Shown: piece by piece, positions 1 to 5,785 of the stretch | Layout: every line of letters begins with the position of its first letter | Position numbering within the stretch: position 1 is the first letter of the stretch | Source: Comamonadaceae bacterium | GTDB lineage: Bacteria; Pseudomonadota; Gammaproteobacteria; Burkholderiales; Burkholderiaceae_C | Length of the DNA: 5,785 nucleotides | Direction: 5' to 3' | NCBI GenBank assembly: GCA_947464665.1 | Contig: CANHXV010000128.1 | Location: forward strand, 1 to 5,785 | The notes under the pieces: generated by a model | Told to the model about the DNA's origin: nothing | Databases searched by the model: none | The model's input: only the letters and a program-made list of their open reading frames with translations | Program-made: the position numbers and the translations under genes

Positions 1-203
1 GAATTTTTAAATAACTAGAACTTCGGATTTGAAGTCAATCAATTTTCATGTAGAGATCCAAATACCATTTTTCTATATAAAGAATGCAACAGAAAATGAC
101 ATTTTTATAAATATTATTTACTGAATAAGCTTGAAAAATATCTGTAAAACAACCCATAAATCCTATTTTATATTCCTATCAATTCATACTTAACATACAT
201 ACA

Positions 204-234
204 TTAAATCTCTTAAATTTTAGCTTAATATACT
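204..234 (+). promoter_or_regulatory. Weak candidate promoter for the RTX/DUF4214 gene
   Basis: TATACT at 229-234 matches five of six bases of a sigma70 -10 box. A poor -35-like TTAAAT lies at 204-209 with a 19-base spacer. If used, transcription would begin at about the ATG at 241, giving a transcript with almost no leader. That fits the lack of any purine-rich ribosome binding site before 241. An alternative is TTGAAA at 131-136 with CATAAA at 155-160 (18-base spacer). Sequence this AT-rich throws up such boxes by chance, so neither is firm. Confidence 0.2.
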
Positions 235-240
235 GCTTAA

Positions 241-1818
241 ATGCCATACTCCCTCTCACTAAACAAGACTTCTGCTTATGAAGGCATGACGCTTTATGCC
301 TCACTTTCGGGAGGGCCAACAACACTTTCATCCGGCAAATTATCATCAGGCAAATCAAATACAAATGTTTACTATCAACTTTATGGAAACGGAATTACTT
401 CATCGGATTTTGGTGGTCTTTCATTAACTGGTATCAGTGTACTTGACTCCTCTGGCAACACAAATTTATCAATTCCGATTTCAACTGATTCAACTACAGA
501 GGGAGATGAAACATTATTCATCCAGTTTTATTCTGATTACGCTAGAACTGTCGCAGCTGGCAATTCGGTGGGGATTGTAATTAGGGACACTTCCACATCC
601 CCCAAAGTTGCGACCTATAACTTATCCCCCGCTACAAATTCTGTTATCGAAGGTTCAAGTGCCGTTTTCACATTGATAACTACCAATGTTGCTAGCGGGA
701 CTTACATCCCTTACACGATAACGGGTGTAAATTCTTCAGATATTTCTGGAGGTAGTTTATCTGGGTCAGCAATAGTTAACTCAGCTGGACTTGCGACAAT
801 TTCTGTTCCTATCGCATCTGATTTCACCACCGAAGGAACTGAATCACTAAACGTTGTCGTACAAGGAATTAGCTCATCAGTTTTAATTCTTGACACATCA
901 GTCAATAGCGGAGTCTTTAAATCGTTCAACGGTGGGTCTAGCAATGACACTATTTATAGTACCAACGCTAATGATTTAATCAATGGCGGACCCGGGTTAG
1001 ATACAGTTGTAGTGAATGGCAAAATATCTAATTACTCTGTTGTACAAACGTCAACTGGGTTCAACCTTACTGACAAATCAGGTGCAACAGGTAATGACAC
1101 ACTTACAAGTATTGAATCGATTAAGTTTAGCGACAAAACAATGAACCTACTAGTTCAGAGCAAGTCAGAAAGCACATCACAAGCATCTGTAACTAGCCTA
1201 GTAGAACTATATGTATCTTTTTTCAACCGAATTCCAGATGCTGATGGAATGAGTTTTTGGCTTGATGAAATTAAAGCTGGCAAAACAATTAGTCAAATTG
1301 CTGATTCATTTTACGCCGCAGGAGTTAACTATTCAAATTTAACTGGCTTTTCATCAAAAACCACAAACACCGATTTTATAAATGTCATCTACAAAAATGT
1401 ACTAGGCAGGTCAAATGGTGCTGATGCTGGCGGGCTTACATTCTGGACTAACGAGCTTACATTTGGCAGAGCAACAAAAGGTACATTGGTAAGTGATATC
1501 CTCAAATCAGCTCATACTTTTAAAGGCGATGCGACATGGGGATGGGTTGCAAATTTACTAGATAACAAGATTGATGTAGCAAAAAAATTCAGCATTGAAC
1601 TTGGATTGAATTTCAATACTCCGGAGGAATCAATCACACAAGGTATGGCAATTGCGAGTTCCATTACATCAAGTGATACAAGTAAAGCCATCGGACTTAT
1701 AGCTGGTCCATCTCTAACACGGATTACTCTTGTTGGTGTTTATGACGGCGGTGGCGGTGGCGGTGGCGGTGGCGGTGATGGCGGCGGCGGTGGTGATGGC
1801 GGCGGTGGCGGTGATTAG
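241..1818 (+). CDS. Calx-beta/RTX-like DUF4214 extracellular protein with poly-Gly/Asp tail
   Basis: This 525-residue protein is probably secreted and surface-associated; its exact role is unknown. Residues 1-117 and about 124-217 are two Calx-beta-like repeats, with marks such as SAYEG, VIEGSS, STTEGDETL and FTTEGTESL. Residues 225-304 are an RTX-like segment with one good calcium-type nonapeptide (GGPGLDTVV, 249-257), a degraded one at 231-238, and the usual following block ending IESIKFSDKT. Residues 318-490 are a DUF4214 region with two similar units (LYVSFFNRIPDADGMSFW and VIYKNVLGRSNGADAGGLTFW). Residues 502-525 are only Gly and Asp. There is no N-terminal signal peptide, which with the RTX segment suggests type I secretion, but no exporter lies in the window. 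A stop codon at 238-240 abuts the ATG, and the first repeat begins at once, so 241 is the natural start despite no visible Shine-Dalgarno. Residues 29-38 are a small tandem LSSGK duplication. Codon use is far more AT-rich than in the pyr genes. Confidence 0.85.
   Translation: MPYSLSLNKTSAYEGMTLYASLSGGPTTLSSGKLSSGKSNTNVYYQLYGNGITSSDFGGLSLTGISVLDSSGNTNLSIPISTDSTTEGDETLFIQFYSDYARTVAAGNSVGIVIRDTSTSPKVATYNLSPATNSVIEGSSAVFTLITTNVASGTYIPYTITGVNSSDISGGSLSGSAIVNSAGLATISVPIASDFTTEGTESLNVVVQGISSSVLILDTSVNSGVFKSFNGGSSNDTIYSTNANDLINGGPGLDTVVVNGKISNYSVVQTSTGFNLTDKSGATGNDTLTSIESIKFSDKTMNLLVQSKSESTSQASVTSLVELYVSFFNRIPDADGMSFWLDEIKAGKTISQIADSFYAAGVNYSNLTGFSSKTTNTDFINVIYKNVLGRSNGADAGGLTFWTNELTFGRATKGTLVSDILKSAHTFKGDATWGWVANLLDNKIDVAKKFSIELGLNFNTPEESITQGMAIASSITSSDTSKAIGLIAGPSLTRITLVGVYDGGGGGGGGGGDGGGGGDGGGGGD
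1744..1815 (+). repeat. GGC/GGT codon repeat encoding a Gly/Asp tail
   Basis: After Asp-502 come five perfect copies of GGCGGT (1747-1776), then GAT, five Gly codons (1780-1794), GAT, five Gly codons (1798-1812), GAT and the TAG stop. The encoded pattern is D-G10-D-G5-D-G5-D. All units are multiples of three, so slippage would change tail length without breaking the frame. The tract is strongly GC-rich inside an AT-rich gene and sits where a type I secretion signal would normally be. Confidence 0.95.
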
Positions 1819-2015
1819 TCCTACTTAACCTTAGACCCAAATAACACCATCAATCGGCCACCCAAATTAACAATCGGCTTACTAAGCTTAGAGTTTAAGC
1901 TGCATAGCTAGATAGCGATCATTTTTACAATCAAGTCTAAATACGAACCTTCGAATTCATTTCAAAATTCATTTATTCCACCGGCTGAGGTATTTCAAAC
2001 AGAAAGGGAGTCCTT

Positions 2016-2036
2016 GCTTAGGCCCAACCTCTGAGC
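2016..2036. repeat. Imperfect hairpin, 8-bp stem with one bulge
   Basis: GCTTAGG at 2016-2022 can pair with CCTCTGAGC at 2028-2036 around a CCCAA loop, with one T bulge and one G-T wobble. No T-run follows on either strand, so it is not a standard intrinsic terminator. It is the most GC-rich stem in the first half of the intergenic region. Confidence 0.4.
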
Positions 2037-2119
2037 AAATTAGTATACGAATTTTGACGGGAGTCCCATCACCAATAAGTGGGGGTGCGGTGAGTGTGGG
2101 GTCAGGGTAGGATGGTATT

Positions 2120-2135
2120 TGTTAGTGCTCTAACA
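2120..2135. repeat. Perfect inverted repeat TGTTAG-N4-CTAACA
   Basis: A 6-bp stem (2120-2125 with 2130-2135) surrounds the loop TGCT. There is no T-run on either side. It could be an operator-like dyad or a minor RNA hairpin. At this size chance is also reasonable in 537 bases. Confidence 0.35.
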
Positions 2136-2218
2136 CCGTATTAAACAAAAGGGCTGAGGGTGTGTCAAAACTCCTCAACTAAACACTTTCTCAAAAAGGT
2201 AAAAAAGCCTTGAGATTT

Positions 2219-2241
2219 ATAAATGTCGGTATTTATGTCGG
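2219..2241. repeat. Overlapping direct and inverted repeats built on ATGTCGG
   Basis: ATGTCGG occurs at 2223-2229 and again at 2235-2241, a 12-base period. The first copy lies in a perfect 6-bp inverted repeat, ATAAAT (2219-2224) and ATTTAT (2231-2236), around GTCGGT. Another AT dyad, AATTTA/TAAATT, follows at 2243-2259. Repeated TGTCG motifs are typical of the ends of Tn5053/Tn402-like (TniA-type) transposons from general knowledge, but no transposase gene or target duplication is visible here. A DNA-binding site is the other reading. Confidence 0.45.
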
Positions 2242-2317
2242 CAATTTATGAATTAAATTTCCGAAAGCTTTCAATTTATTGGGCTTCAAGGATGTCTGCG
2301 GTTCCTGTAGGACACCT

Positions 2318-2336
2318 AGAAGTTGTCCCAACTTCT
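2318..2336 (-). terminator. Perfect 8-bp hairpin just downstream of plsC; weak terminator candidate
   Basis: AGAAGTTG at 2318-2325 pairs perfectly with CAACTTCT at 2329-2336 around a three-base loop. It begins 19 bases past the plsC stop, a sensible place for the operon to end. Neither strand has a T-run after it, so it does not meet the usual intrinsic terminator pattern. It may protect the mRNA 3' end or lie within a Rho-dependent termination zone. Confidence 0.3.
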
Positions 2337-2355
2337 CACACACAGCTTTACAGCC

Positions 2356-3102
2356 TCATAAGGCAGTTTGTGCGCAATTCTTCTTAAGTGCCAACACATC
2401 TTGGTGCAGATCTTGGGCCCAAGCTCGGCGACTTCTGCCTTGGGCCATTTGAAGTTCCCCAAAATTGACCACCGCCTTCAAGCCGCTGGCATTGAGAGTA
2501 CTCCAAATTGAAGCAAGTAAAGTGTCATCGCCCACAAACCGCGCAGCCATGCTGATGTTGTGGGTGCGAGTATCGACAAACTGCAAAGCCAAGGTTTGAA
2601 TGGGAGCATCGCCCTCAATGGCCGATTGAATGAGGTTGGAATGAAAAGGCAGCATGCCGATGCCATCACCCGTGGTGCCTTCTGGAAATACCGCCAGAAC
2701 TTCACCACTGCGCAAAGATTGCGCCATGTCTTTGACCATGCGCATGGCATCTTTTCTTTGCGCTCTTTCAATGTACAGCGTGCCAGCACCGGTAGCCAAA
2801 GTGCCTAGCAGAGGCCAGCTTTGCAATTCGGATTTTGAAACAAAACGACAGTGGCGCGTGGCATGGATCACCACAATGTCCAACCAAGAAATATGATTGC
2901 AGACCAGCAGCGCAGGGCCCACCATGACGGGCTTACCCCGAACTTCTAAGTCAATACCCCATATTCGCAAAAGTTGCATGGCCCACGCTTGAACACGTGC
3001 CTCACGCTGCTGAGGGGTCAGTTGGGGAAACCGAAAATAAATGGTGACCCATCCCCTAAGGACATGCCAAAAGCCACGCAGCAGTTTGAAGACTGCTCGC
3101 AT
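2356..3102 (-). CDS. plsC: 1-acyl-sn-glycerol-3-phosphate acyltransferase (PlsC family)
   Basis: This inner-membrane enzyme transfers an acyl chain to lysophosphatidate to give phosphatidate, the precursor of membrane phospholipids. At 248 residues it has normal family length and the ordered PlsC motifs: the catalytic HX4D in NHISWLD (69-75, His-70 and Asp-75), GTLYIER (107-113) and FPEGTT (139-144), then a degenerate APIQTLA block (166-172) where other members have a Pro-Ile-Pro type motif. The N-terminal 25 residues are hydrophobic and basic, fitting a membrane-associated helix. The ATG lies 2 bases after the pyrC' stop (TAA-AC-ATG) with no strong Shine-Dalgarno, so translation is probably coupled to pyrC'. 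It is the last gene of the run; the TGA at 2356-2358 faces the convergent intergenic region. The family also includes acyltransferases for ornithine lipids or other lyso-lipids, so the exact substrate is inferred. Confidence 0.88.
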   Translation of the reverse strand: MRAVFKLLRGFWHVLRGWVTIYFRFPQLTPQQREARVQAWAMQLLRIWGIDLEVRGKPVMVGPALLVCNHISWLDIVVIHATRHCRFVSKSELQSWPLLGTLATGAGTLYIERAQRKDAMRMVKDMAQSLRSGEVLAVFPEGTTGDGIGMLPFHSNLIQSAIEGDAPIQTLALQFVDTRTHNISMAARFVGDDTLLASIWSTLNASGLKAVVNFGELQMAQGRSRRAWAQDLHQDVLALKKNCAQTAL

Positions 3103-3104
3103 GT

Positions 3105-4376
3105 TTAAGCTTGGTAGGCCAGTTGTCCGCTGACCAATGTGTATTTCACACGGCCAGGCAAGTCGTAACCAGAAAAGGGGGTGAACTTACCTTGACTGCG
3201 CAAGTTCTCTGCCTTCACTTGCCAATACGCCTCGGGGTCCAAGATGCACACGTCGGCCTGCGCACCAACCTTCAGTTGACCCATGTCTTGTTTGAGCACA
3301 CGAGCAGCTTCGTGGGTGATGGTGGCCATGGCACGCATCAGGGGCACTTTGCTGTCTTGTGACCATTTGAGTGCCAAGCTGAGCAATAGCTCGAGGCCCG
3401 TGGCGCCGGGTTCTGCTTCGGCAAAGGGCAATGCCTTTTCATCTTCACTGACAGGGCTGTGGTCAGACACCAAGGCATCGATGGTACCGTCGGCCAAGGC
3501 CTCGCGCAGTGCATCGCGATCGCGCTGTTGGCGCAGCGGTGGCGACAAGCGCGCACGGCTGTCGAAGTAACCCACGTCGGCATCGGTCAGGTGCAAAGAA
3601 TTGATGCTGACGTCGCAAGTGACGGGCAGGCCTTCTGCTTTGGCTTGGCGAATCAAGGCCACACCTGCAGCGCTGCTGATGCGGCACAAGTGCACATGCG
3701 CTTTGGTGCTTTTGAGCAATTCAAAGATGGTATGCAAAGCAATGGTTTCTGCGGCCACGGGTACGCCCGACAAACCCATGCGCGTGGCCAAGGGTCCACT
3801 GGCAGCAACGCCTTTACCCAGATGCAATTCTTGCGGACGCAACCAAACGGTGTAGCCAAATGAGTTGGCGTATTGCAAGGCGCGCTGCAAGACTTGCGTG
3901 TTTTCAAGCGCCACCTCGGCTTGGCTGAAACCAACGCAACCGGCTTCTGTGAGTTGAACCATTTCCGTGAGGATTTCGCCCTTTAAACCGCGCGTCAATG
4001 CACCGAGCGGCATGACTTTGGAACGATTGAGTTTTTCGGCTTTGAAGCGCAACATTTCAACCAGGCCTGGCTCGTCCAACACAGGATCTGTATCGGGTGG
4101 GCACACCAAGCTGGTCACACCACCTGCCACTGCAGCAGCCAATTCTGAATCAAGCATGCCTTCATGCTCATGGCCCGGCTCTTTCAAGCGAACAGCCAAA
4201 TCAACCAAGCCAGGCATCACAATGCAGCCTTTGGCATCGATGGTTTTTTGTGCTTGAAACCCTTCCGGCGCTTTGCCAATGGCCACAATTTTGCCGGCTG
4301 AAATAGCCACATCGGCCACTGCATCTGTTTTGCTTTTTGGGTCTAGCACCCGGCCACCTTGAATCAAAATTTTCAT
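3105..4376 (-). CDS. pyrC': Dihydroorotase-like protein, probably inactive (PyrC'/PyrX)
   Basis: This 423-residue protein has the full type I dihydroorotase/amidohydrolase fold by sequence, including PGLVD at 55-59, EPG at 66-68 and LVSDHSP at 302-308. The metal site is broken. The usual D-x-H-x-H reads Asp-59, Leu, Ala-61, Val, Arg-63. The FSDDG-like loop reads FSQAE (150-154). The ligand His of the CHVS-type motif is Arg-232. The PHH motif is INS (258-260), and the final DHAPH ends in Val-309. Only Asp-59 and Asp-305 remain. In Pseudomonas such a pseudo-enzyme is non-catalytic and is needed to assemble the dodecameric aspartate transcarbamoylase with PyrB; the same structural role is inferred here. 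Many databases would simply label it dihydroorotase (pyrC). Active dihydroorotase should be encoded elsewhere. The gene starts 30 bases after the pyrB stop, with only a weak GAAAGA-like ribosome site, and ends 2 bases before plsC. Confidence 0.88.
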   Translation of the reverse strand: MKILIQGGRVLDPKSKTDAVADVAISAGKIVAIGKAPEGFQAQKTIDAKGCIVMPGLVDLAVRLKEPGHEHEGMLDSELAAAVAGGVTSLVCPPDTDPVLDEPGLVEMLRFKAEKLNRSKVMPLGALTRGLKGEILTEMVQLTEAGCVGFSQAEVALENTQVLQRALQYANSFGYTVWLRPQELHLGKGVAASGPLATRMGLSGVPVAAETIALHTIFELLKSTKAHVHLCRISSAAGVALIRQAKAEGLPVTCDVSINSLHLTDADVGYFDSRARLSPPLRQQRDRDALREALADGTIDALVSDHSPVSEDEKALPFAEAEPGATGLELLLSLALKWSQDSKVPLMRAMATITHEAARVLKQDMGQLKVGAQADVCILDPEAYWQVKAENLRSQGKFTPFSGYDLPGRVKYTLVSGQLAYQA

Positions 4377-4406
4377 GGTCTTTGATCTTTCTTTTTCTAC
4401 TTATTT

Positions 4407-5369
4407 TCAGGCCTCATTGCCCGCCACGATGCTCATCACCGCCATGCGCACTGCAATGCCAAAAGTCACTTGCGGCAAGATCACACTTTGGGGCCCATCC
4501 ACCACAGCCGAGTCAATTTCGACACCGCGGTTGATTGGGCCAGGATGCATCACGATGGCATCAGGTTTAGCCAGTTCCAATTTTTCAGGCGTGAGGCCAA
4601 AGCGTTTGAAATACTCTTGGCTAGAGGGCAGCAAAGCACCGCTCATGCGCTCGTTTTGCAATCGCAGGGTGATGATCACATCGCAGTCTTTGATGCCTTC
4701 TTCTAAATTGTGAAAAACCTTCACTCCCATTTGCGACATGTCAGAGGGCACCAAGGTTTGGGGACCCACAACGCGCACTTCGGCGCAACCCAGTGTGGTT
4801 AGCGCATGAATGTCTGAGCGGGCCACGCGCGAGTGCAACACGTCGCCCACAATGGCTACAGTGAGGTTTGCAAAATCTTTTTTGTAGTGGCGAATGGTGT
4901 ACATGTCGAGCAAACCCTGAGTGGGGTGTGCGTGACGGCCATCGCCGGCGTTCACCACATGCACATGCGGTGCTACATGCTGTGCAATGAGGTATGGCGC
5001 ACCCGATTCTGAGTGCCGCACCACAAAAATATCGGCTGCCATGGCCGACAAGTTGGCAATGGTGTCGAGCAGCGATTCACCTTTAGAAGCAGAAGAGCGC
5101 GCAATGTCGAGGTTGATCACATCGGCCGACAAACGCGTGGCCGCAATTTCAAACGTGGTGCGCGTGCGCGTGCTATTTTCAAAAAACAAGTTGAAGACGC
5201 TCTTGCCGCGCAGCAACGGCACCTTCTTCACTTCGCGGTCACTCACACTCACAAAGTTGGCTGCTGTGTCTAAGATGTGCGTCAGGATGTCGCGAGACAA
5301 GCCTTCGGTCGACAGCAAGTGAATGAGTTCACCGTTCTTGTTGAGTTGGGGGTTGCGTTTGTAGAGCAT
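4407..5369 (-). CDS. pyrB: Aspartate carbamoyltransferase catalytic subunit
   Basis: PyrB makes N-carbamoyl-L-aspartate from carbamoyl phosphate and aspartate, the committed step of de novo pyrimidine synthesis in the cytoplasm. The 320 residues match family length. The carbamoyl phosphate loop [13 protein letters not shown] is at 62-74 (STRT 66-69), the neighbour-subunit Lys-96 is in SKGES (95-99), [10 protein letters not shown] is at 116-125 (Arg-118), HAHPTQ at 146-151 (His-148), HSRVARS at 179-185 (Arg-181), TLRLQNER at 234-241 (Arg-236), and HPGPINRG at 275-282. All catalytic positions known from the E. coli enzyme are present. No pyrI regulatory gene is seen; the following pyrC' is the expected non-catalytic partner. 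The ATG lies 2 bases after the pyrR stop, so the two are probably translationally coupled. Confidence 0.97.
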   Translation of the reverse strand: MLYKRNPQLNKNGELIHLLSTEGLSRDILTHILDTAANFVSVSDREVKKVPLLRGKSVFNLFFENSTRTRTTFEIAATRLSADVINLDIARSSASKGESLLDTIANLSAMAADIFVVRHSESGAPYLIAQHVAPHVHVVNAGDGRHAHPTQGLLDMYTIRHYKKDFANLTVAIVGDVLHSRVARSDIHALTTLGCAEVRVVGPQTLVPSDMSQMGVKVFHNLEEGIKDCDVIITLRLQNERMSGALLPSSQEYFKRFGLTPEKLELAKPDAIVMHPGPINRGVEIDSAVVDGPQSVILPQVTFGIAVRMAVMSIVAGNEA

Positions 5370-5371
5370 TG

Positions 5372-5785
5372 TTATTTTTTTCCTACGGTGCTTGATTCAT
5401 CTTGGGCTTGAACTTCAAAGCTGAACTCGCCATTGTCCAAGCGCGCCAGCGCCAAGGATTGCGAGATGGGCAAGCTGACGCGTGCTGCTGCAAAGTCGGC
5501 CTGAATGGGCAATTGCCTGCCGCCGCGGTCGACCAACACAGCCAGCCTCACATTGGCAGGGCGGCCGTAATCAAACAACTCATTGATCACCGCGCGAATG
5601 GTGCGGCCGGTGTAGAGCACATCGTCCAAAACCAGCACGTCAGCGCCTTGAATTTCAAATGGCAAGGTGGTTTGCCCACCTGCAGACAAACCGCGCTGCG
5701 CAAAGTCATCTCGGTGCATGGCCGACGAAATGCTGCCGTGTTTGCCACTCAGCCCCAAATCTTTTTGCAAACGCTCGGCCAACCA
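5372..5785 (-). CDS. pyrR: PyrR: pyr regulator/uracil phosphoribosyltransferase, 5' end beyond window
   Basis: PyrR-family proteins sense UMP and PRPP to control pyr gene expression, by binding pyr mRNA in the Bacillus model, and have uracil phosphoribosyltransferase activity. The 137 visible codons plus the TAA stop are the C-terminal part; the family usually has about 170-180 residues. Diagnostic are SSAMHRDDF and the PRPP-binding loop [13 protein letters not shown] (about 5600-5638), then [20 protein letters not shown]. The frame is open to the window edge (Trp-Leu-Ala-Glu). The TTG at 5780-5782 is best read as an internal Leu, not the start. The gene ends in GGA-AAA-AAA-TAA, 2 bases before pyrB. 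Whether it regulates by attenuation cannot be judged because the leader is outside the window. Confidence 0.93.
   Translation of the reverse strand, partial: WLAERLQKDLGLSGKHGSISSAMHRDDFAQRGLSAGGQTTLPFEIQGADVLVLDDVLYTGRTIRAVINELFDYGRPANVRLAVLVDRGGRQLPIQADFAAARVSLPISQSLALARLDNGEFSFEVQAQDESSTVGKK
5381..5385 (-). promoter_or_regulatory. Likely ribosome binding site of pyrB inside the end of pyrR
   Basis: TAGGA on the minus strand lies 11 bases before the pyrB ATG, within the last codons of pyrR and next to a run of seven A. It is the only Shine-Dalgarno-like sequence close to this start. The spacing is a little long, so re-initiation by ribosomes ending pyrR probably contributes. Confidence 0.5.

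Larger units (their letters stand above)
1819..2355. other. Gene-poor convergent intergenic region (537 bases)
   Basis: No gene with family similarity is visible on either strand. What it holds: an 8-base direct repeat CAATCGGC at 1851-1858 and 1871-1878; an inverted repeat AGCTTA/TAAGCT at 1885-1901; AATTCATTT at 1954-1962 and 1966-1974; GGGAGTCC at 2006-2013 and 2059-2066; a G-rich stretch at 2081-2111; a perfect palindrome GAAAGCTTTC at 2263-2272; and the hairpins and TGTCGG repeats listed separately. On the minus strand a frame of roughly 50 codons stays open and ends in TGA at 1969-1971, but it has no start codon. It lies between two gene 3' ends, so terminators are expected; none has a clear stem plus T-run. 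Confidence 0.6.

Noticed and set aside
20..35. Small inverted repeat ACTTC-N6-GAAGT at the left edge
   Set aside because: A 5-bp stem without a T-run is expected by chance and the neighbouring gene is outside the window.
1885..1926. Hairpin AGCTTA/TAAGCT followed by TTTTT as terminator of the + gene
   Set aside because: The stem is AT-rich and the T-run lies about 20 bases beyond it, so it does not form an intrinsic terminator.
1944..1965. A tRNA T-arm-like TTCGAAT stretch
   Set aside because: The flanks do not pair and no acceptor, D or anticodon arm can be found around it.
2190..2214. Minus-strand T-run (at 2201-2206) as operon terminator
   Set aside because: The bases just upstream on the minus strand do not form a close stem; the only partner for CCTTGA is more than 70 bases away.
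2223..2387. A 54-codon plus-strand ORF starting in the TGTCGG repeats and overlapping the 3' end of plsC
   Set aside because: It has no good ribosome site, its last 32 bases are antisense to plsC, and the translation resembles no known family. The repeats and hairpin inside it are better explained as noncoding.
5780..5782. TTG as the start codon of pyrR
   Set aside because: The frame stays open to the window edge and the residues around it match the interior of PyrR (a GGAWLAERL-type segment), so the gene is simply cut by the window.

Overview
The window looks like a chromosomal piece of a betaproteobacterium, probably Burkholderiales and most like the Comamonadaceae (Limnohabitans/Rhodoferax type). 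This placement is from memory of gene order (pyrR, pyrB, a dihydroorotase-like gene, then a plsC-type acyltransferase) and of how these proteins read; no search was run.

Layout. Bases 1-240 are a very AT-rich leader (line 121-180 counts 16 G+C in 60). Bases 241-1818 (+) encode a 525-residue extracellular-type protein: two Calx-beta-like repeats, a short RTX-like segment, a DUF4214 region, and an unusual C-terminal tail made only of Gly and Asp. Bases 1819-2355 hold no convincing gene, but contain several short repeats and inverted repeats. Bases 2356-5785 (-) are a tight four-gene run: partial pyrR, pyrB, pyrC' (pyrX) and plsC. The + gene and the - operon are convergent.

How the genes work together. 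PyrB condenses carbamoyl phosphate and aspartate in de novo pyrimidine synthesis. The dihydroorotase-like protein encoded after it has lost most of its metal ligands, so it is probably the non-catalytic partner that holds the PyrB holoenzyme together, as known for Pseudomonas PyrC'. PyrR is the usual UMP/PRPP-responsive regulator of pyr genes; its N-terminus and any upstream control region lie beyond the right edge. PlsC makes phosphatidate, which later consumes CTP in phospholipid synthesis, a plausible but unproven link to the pyrimidine genes. The spacings of 2, 30 and 2 bases indicate one transcript.

Base composition differs sharply between the halves (20/60 G+C in line 1021-1080 against 41/60 in line 3481-3540). 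The left half is therefore a candidate accessory or acquired region beside a conserved housekeeping operon. I found no clear new defence, CRISPR or mobile system. The least ordinary items are the Gly/Asp tail encoded by a hexanucleotide repeat, the dead metal site of the dihydroorotase homologue, and a TGTCGG direct/inverted repeat cluster near the composition boundary.
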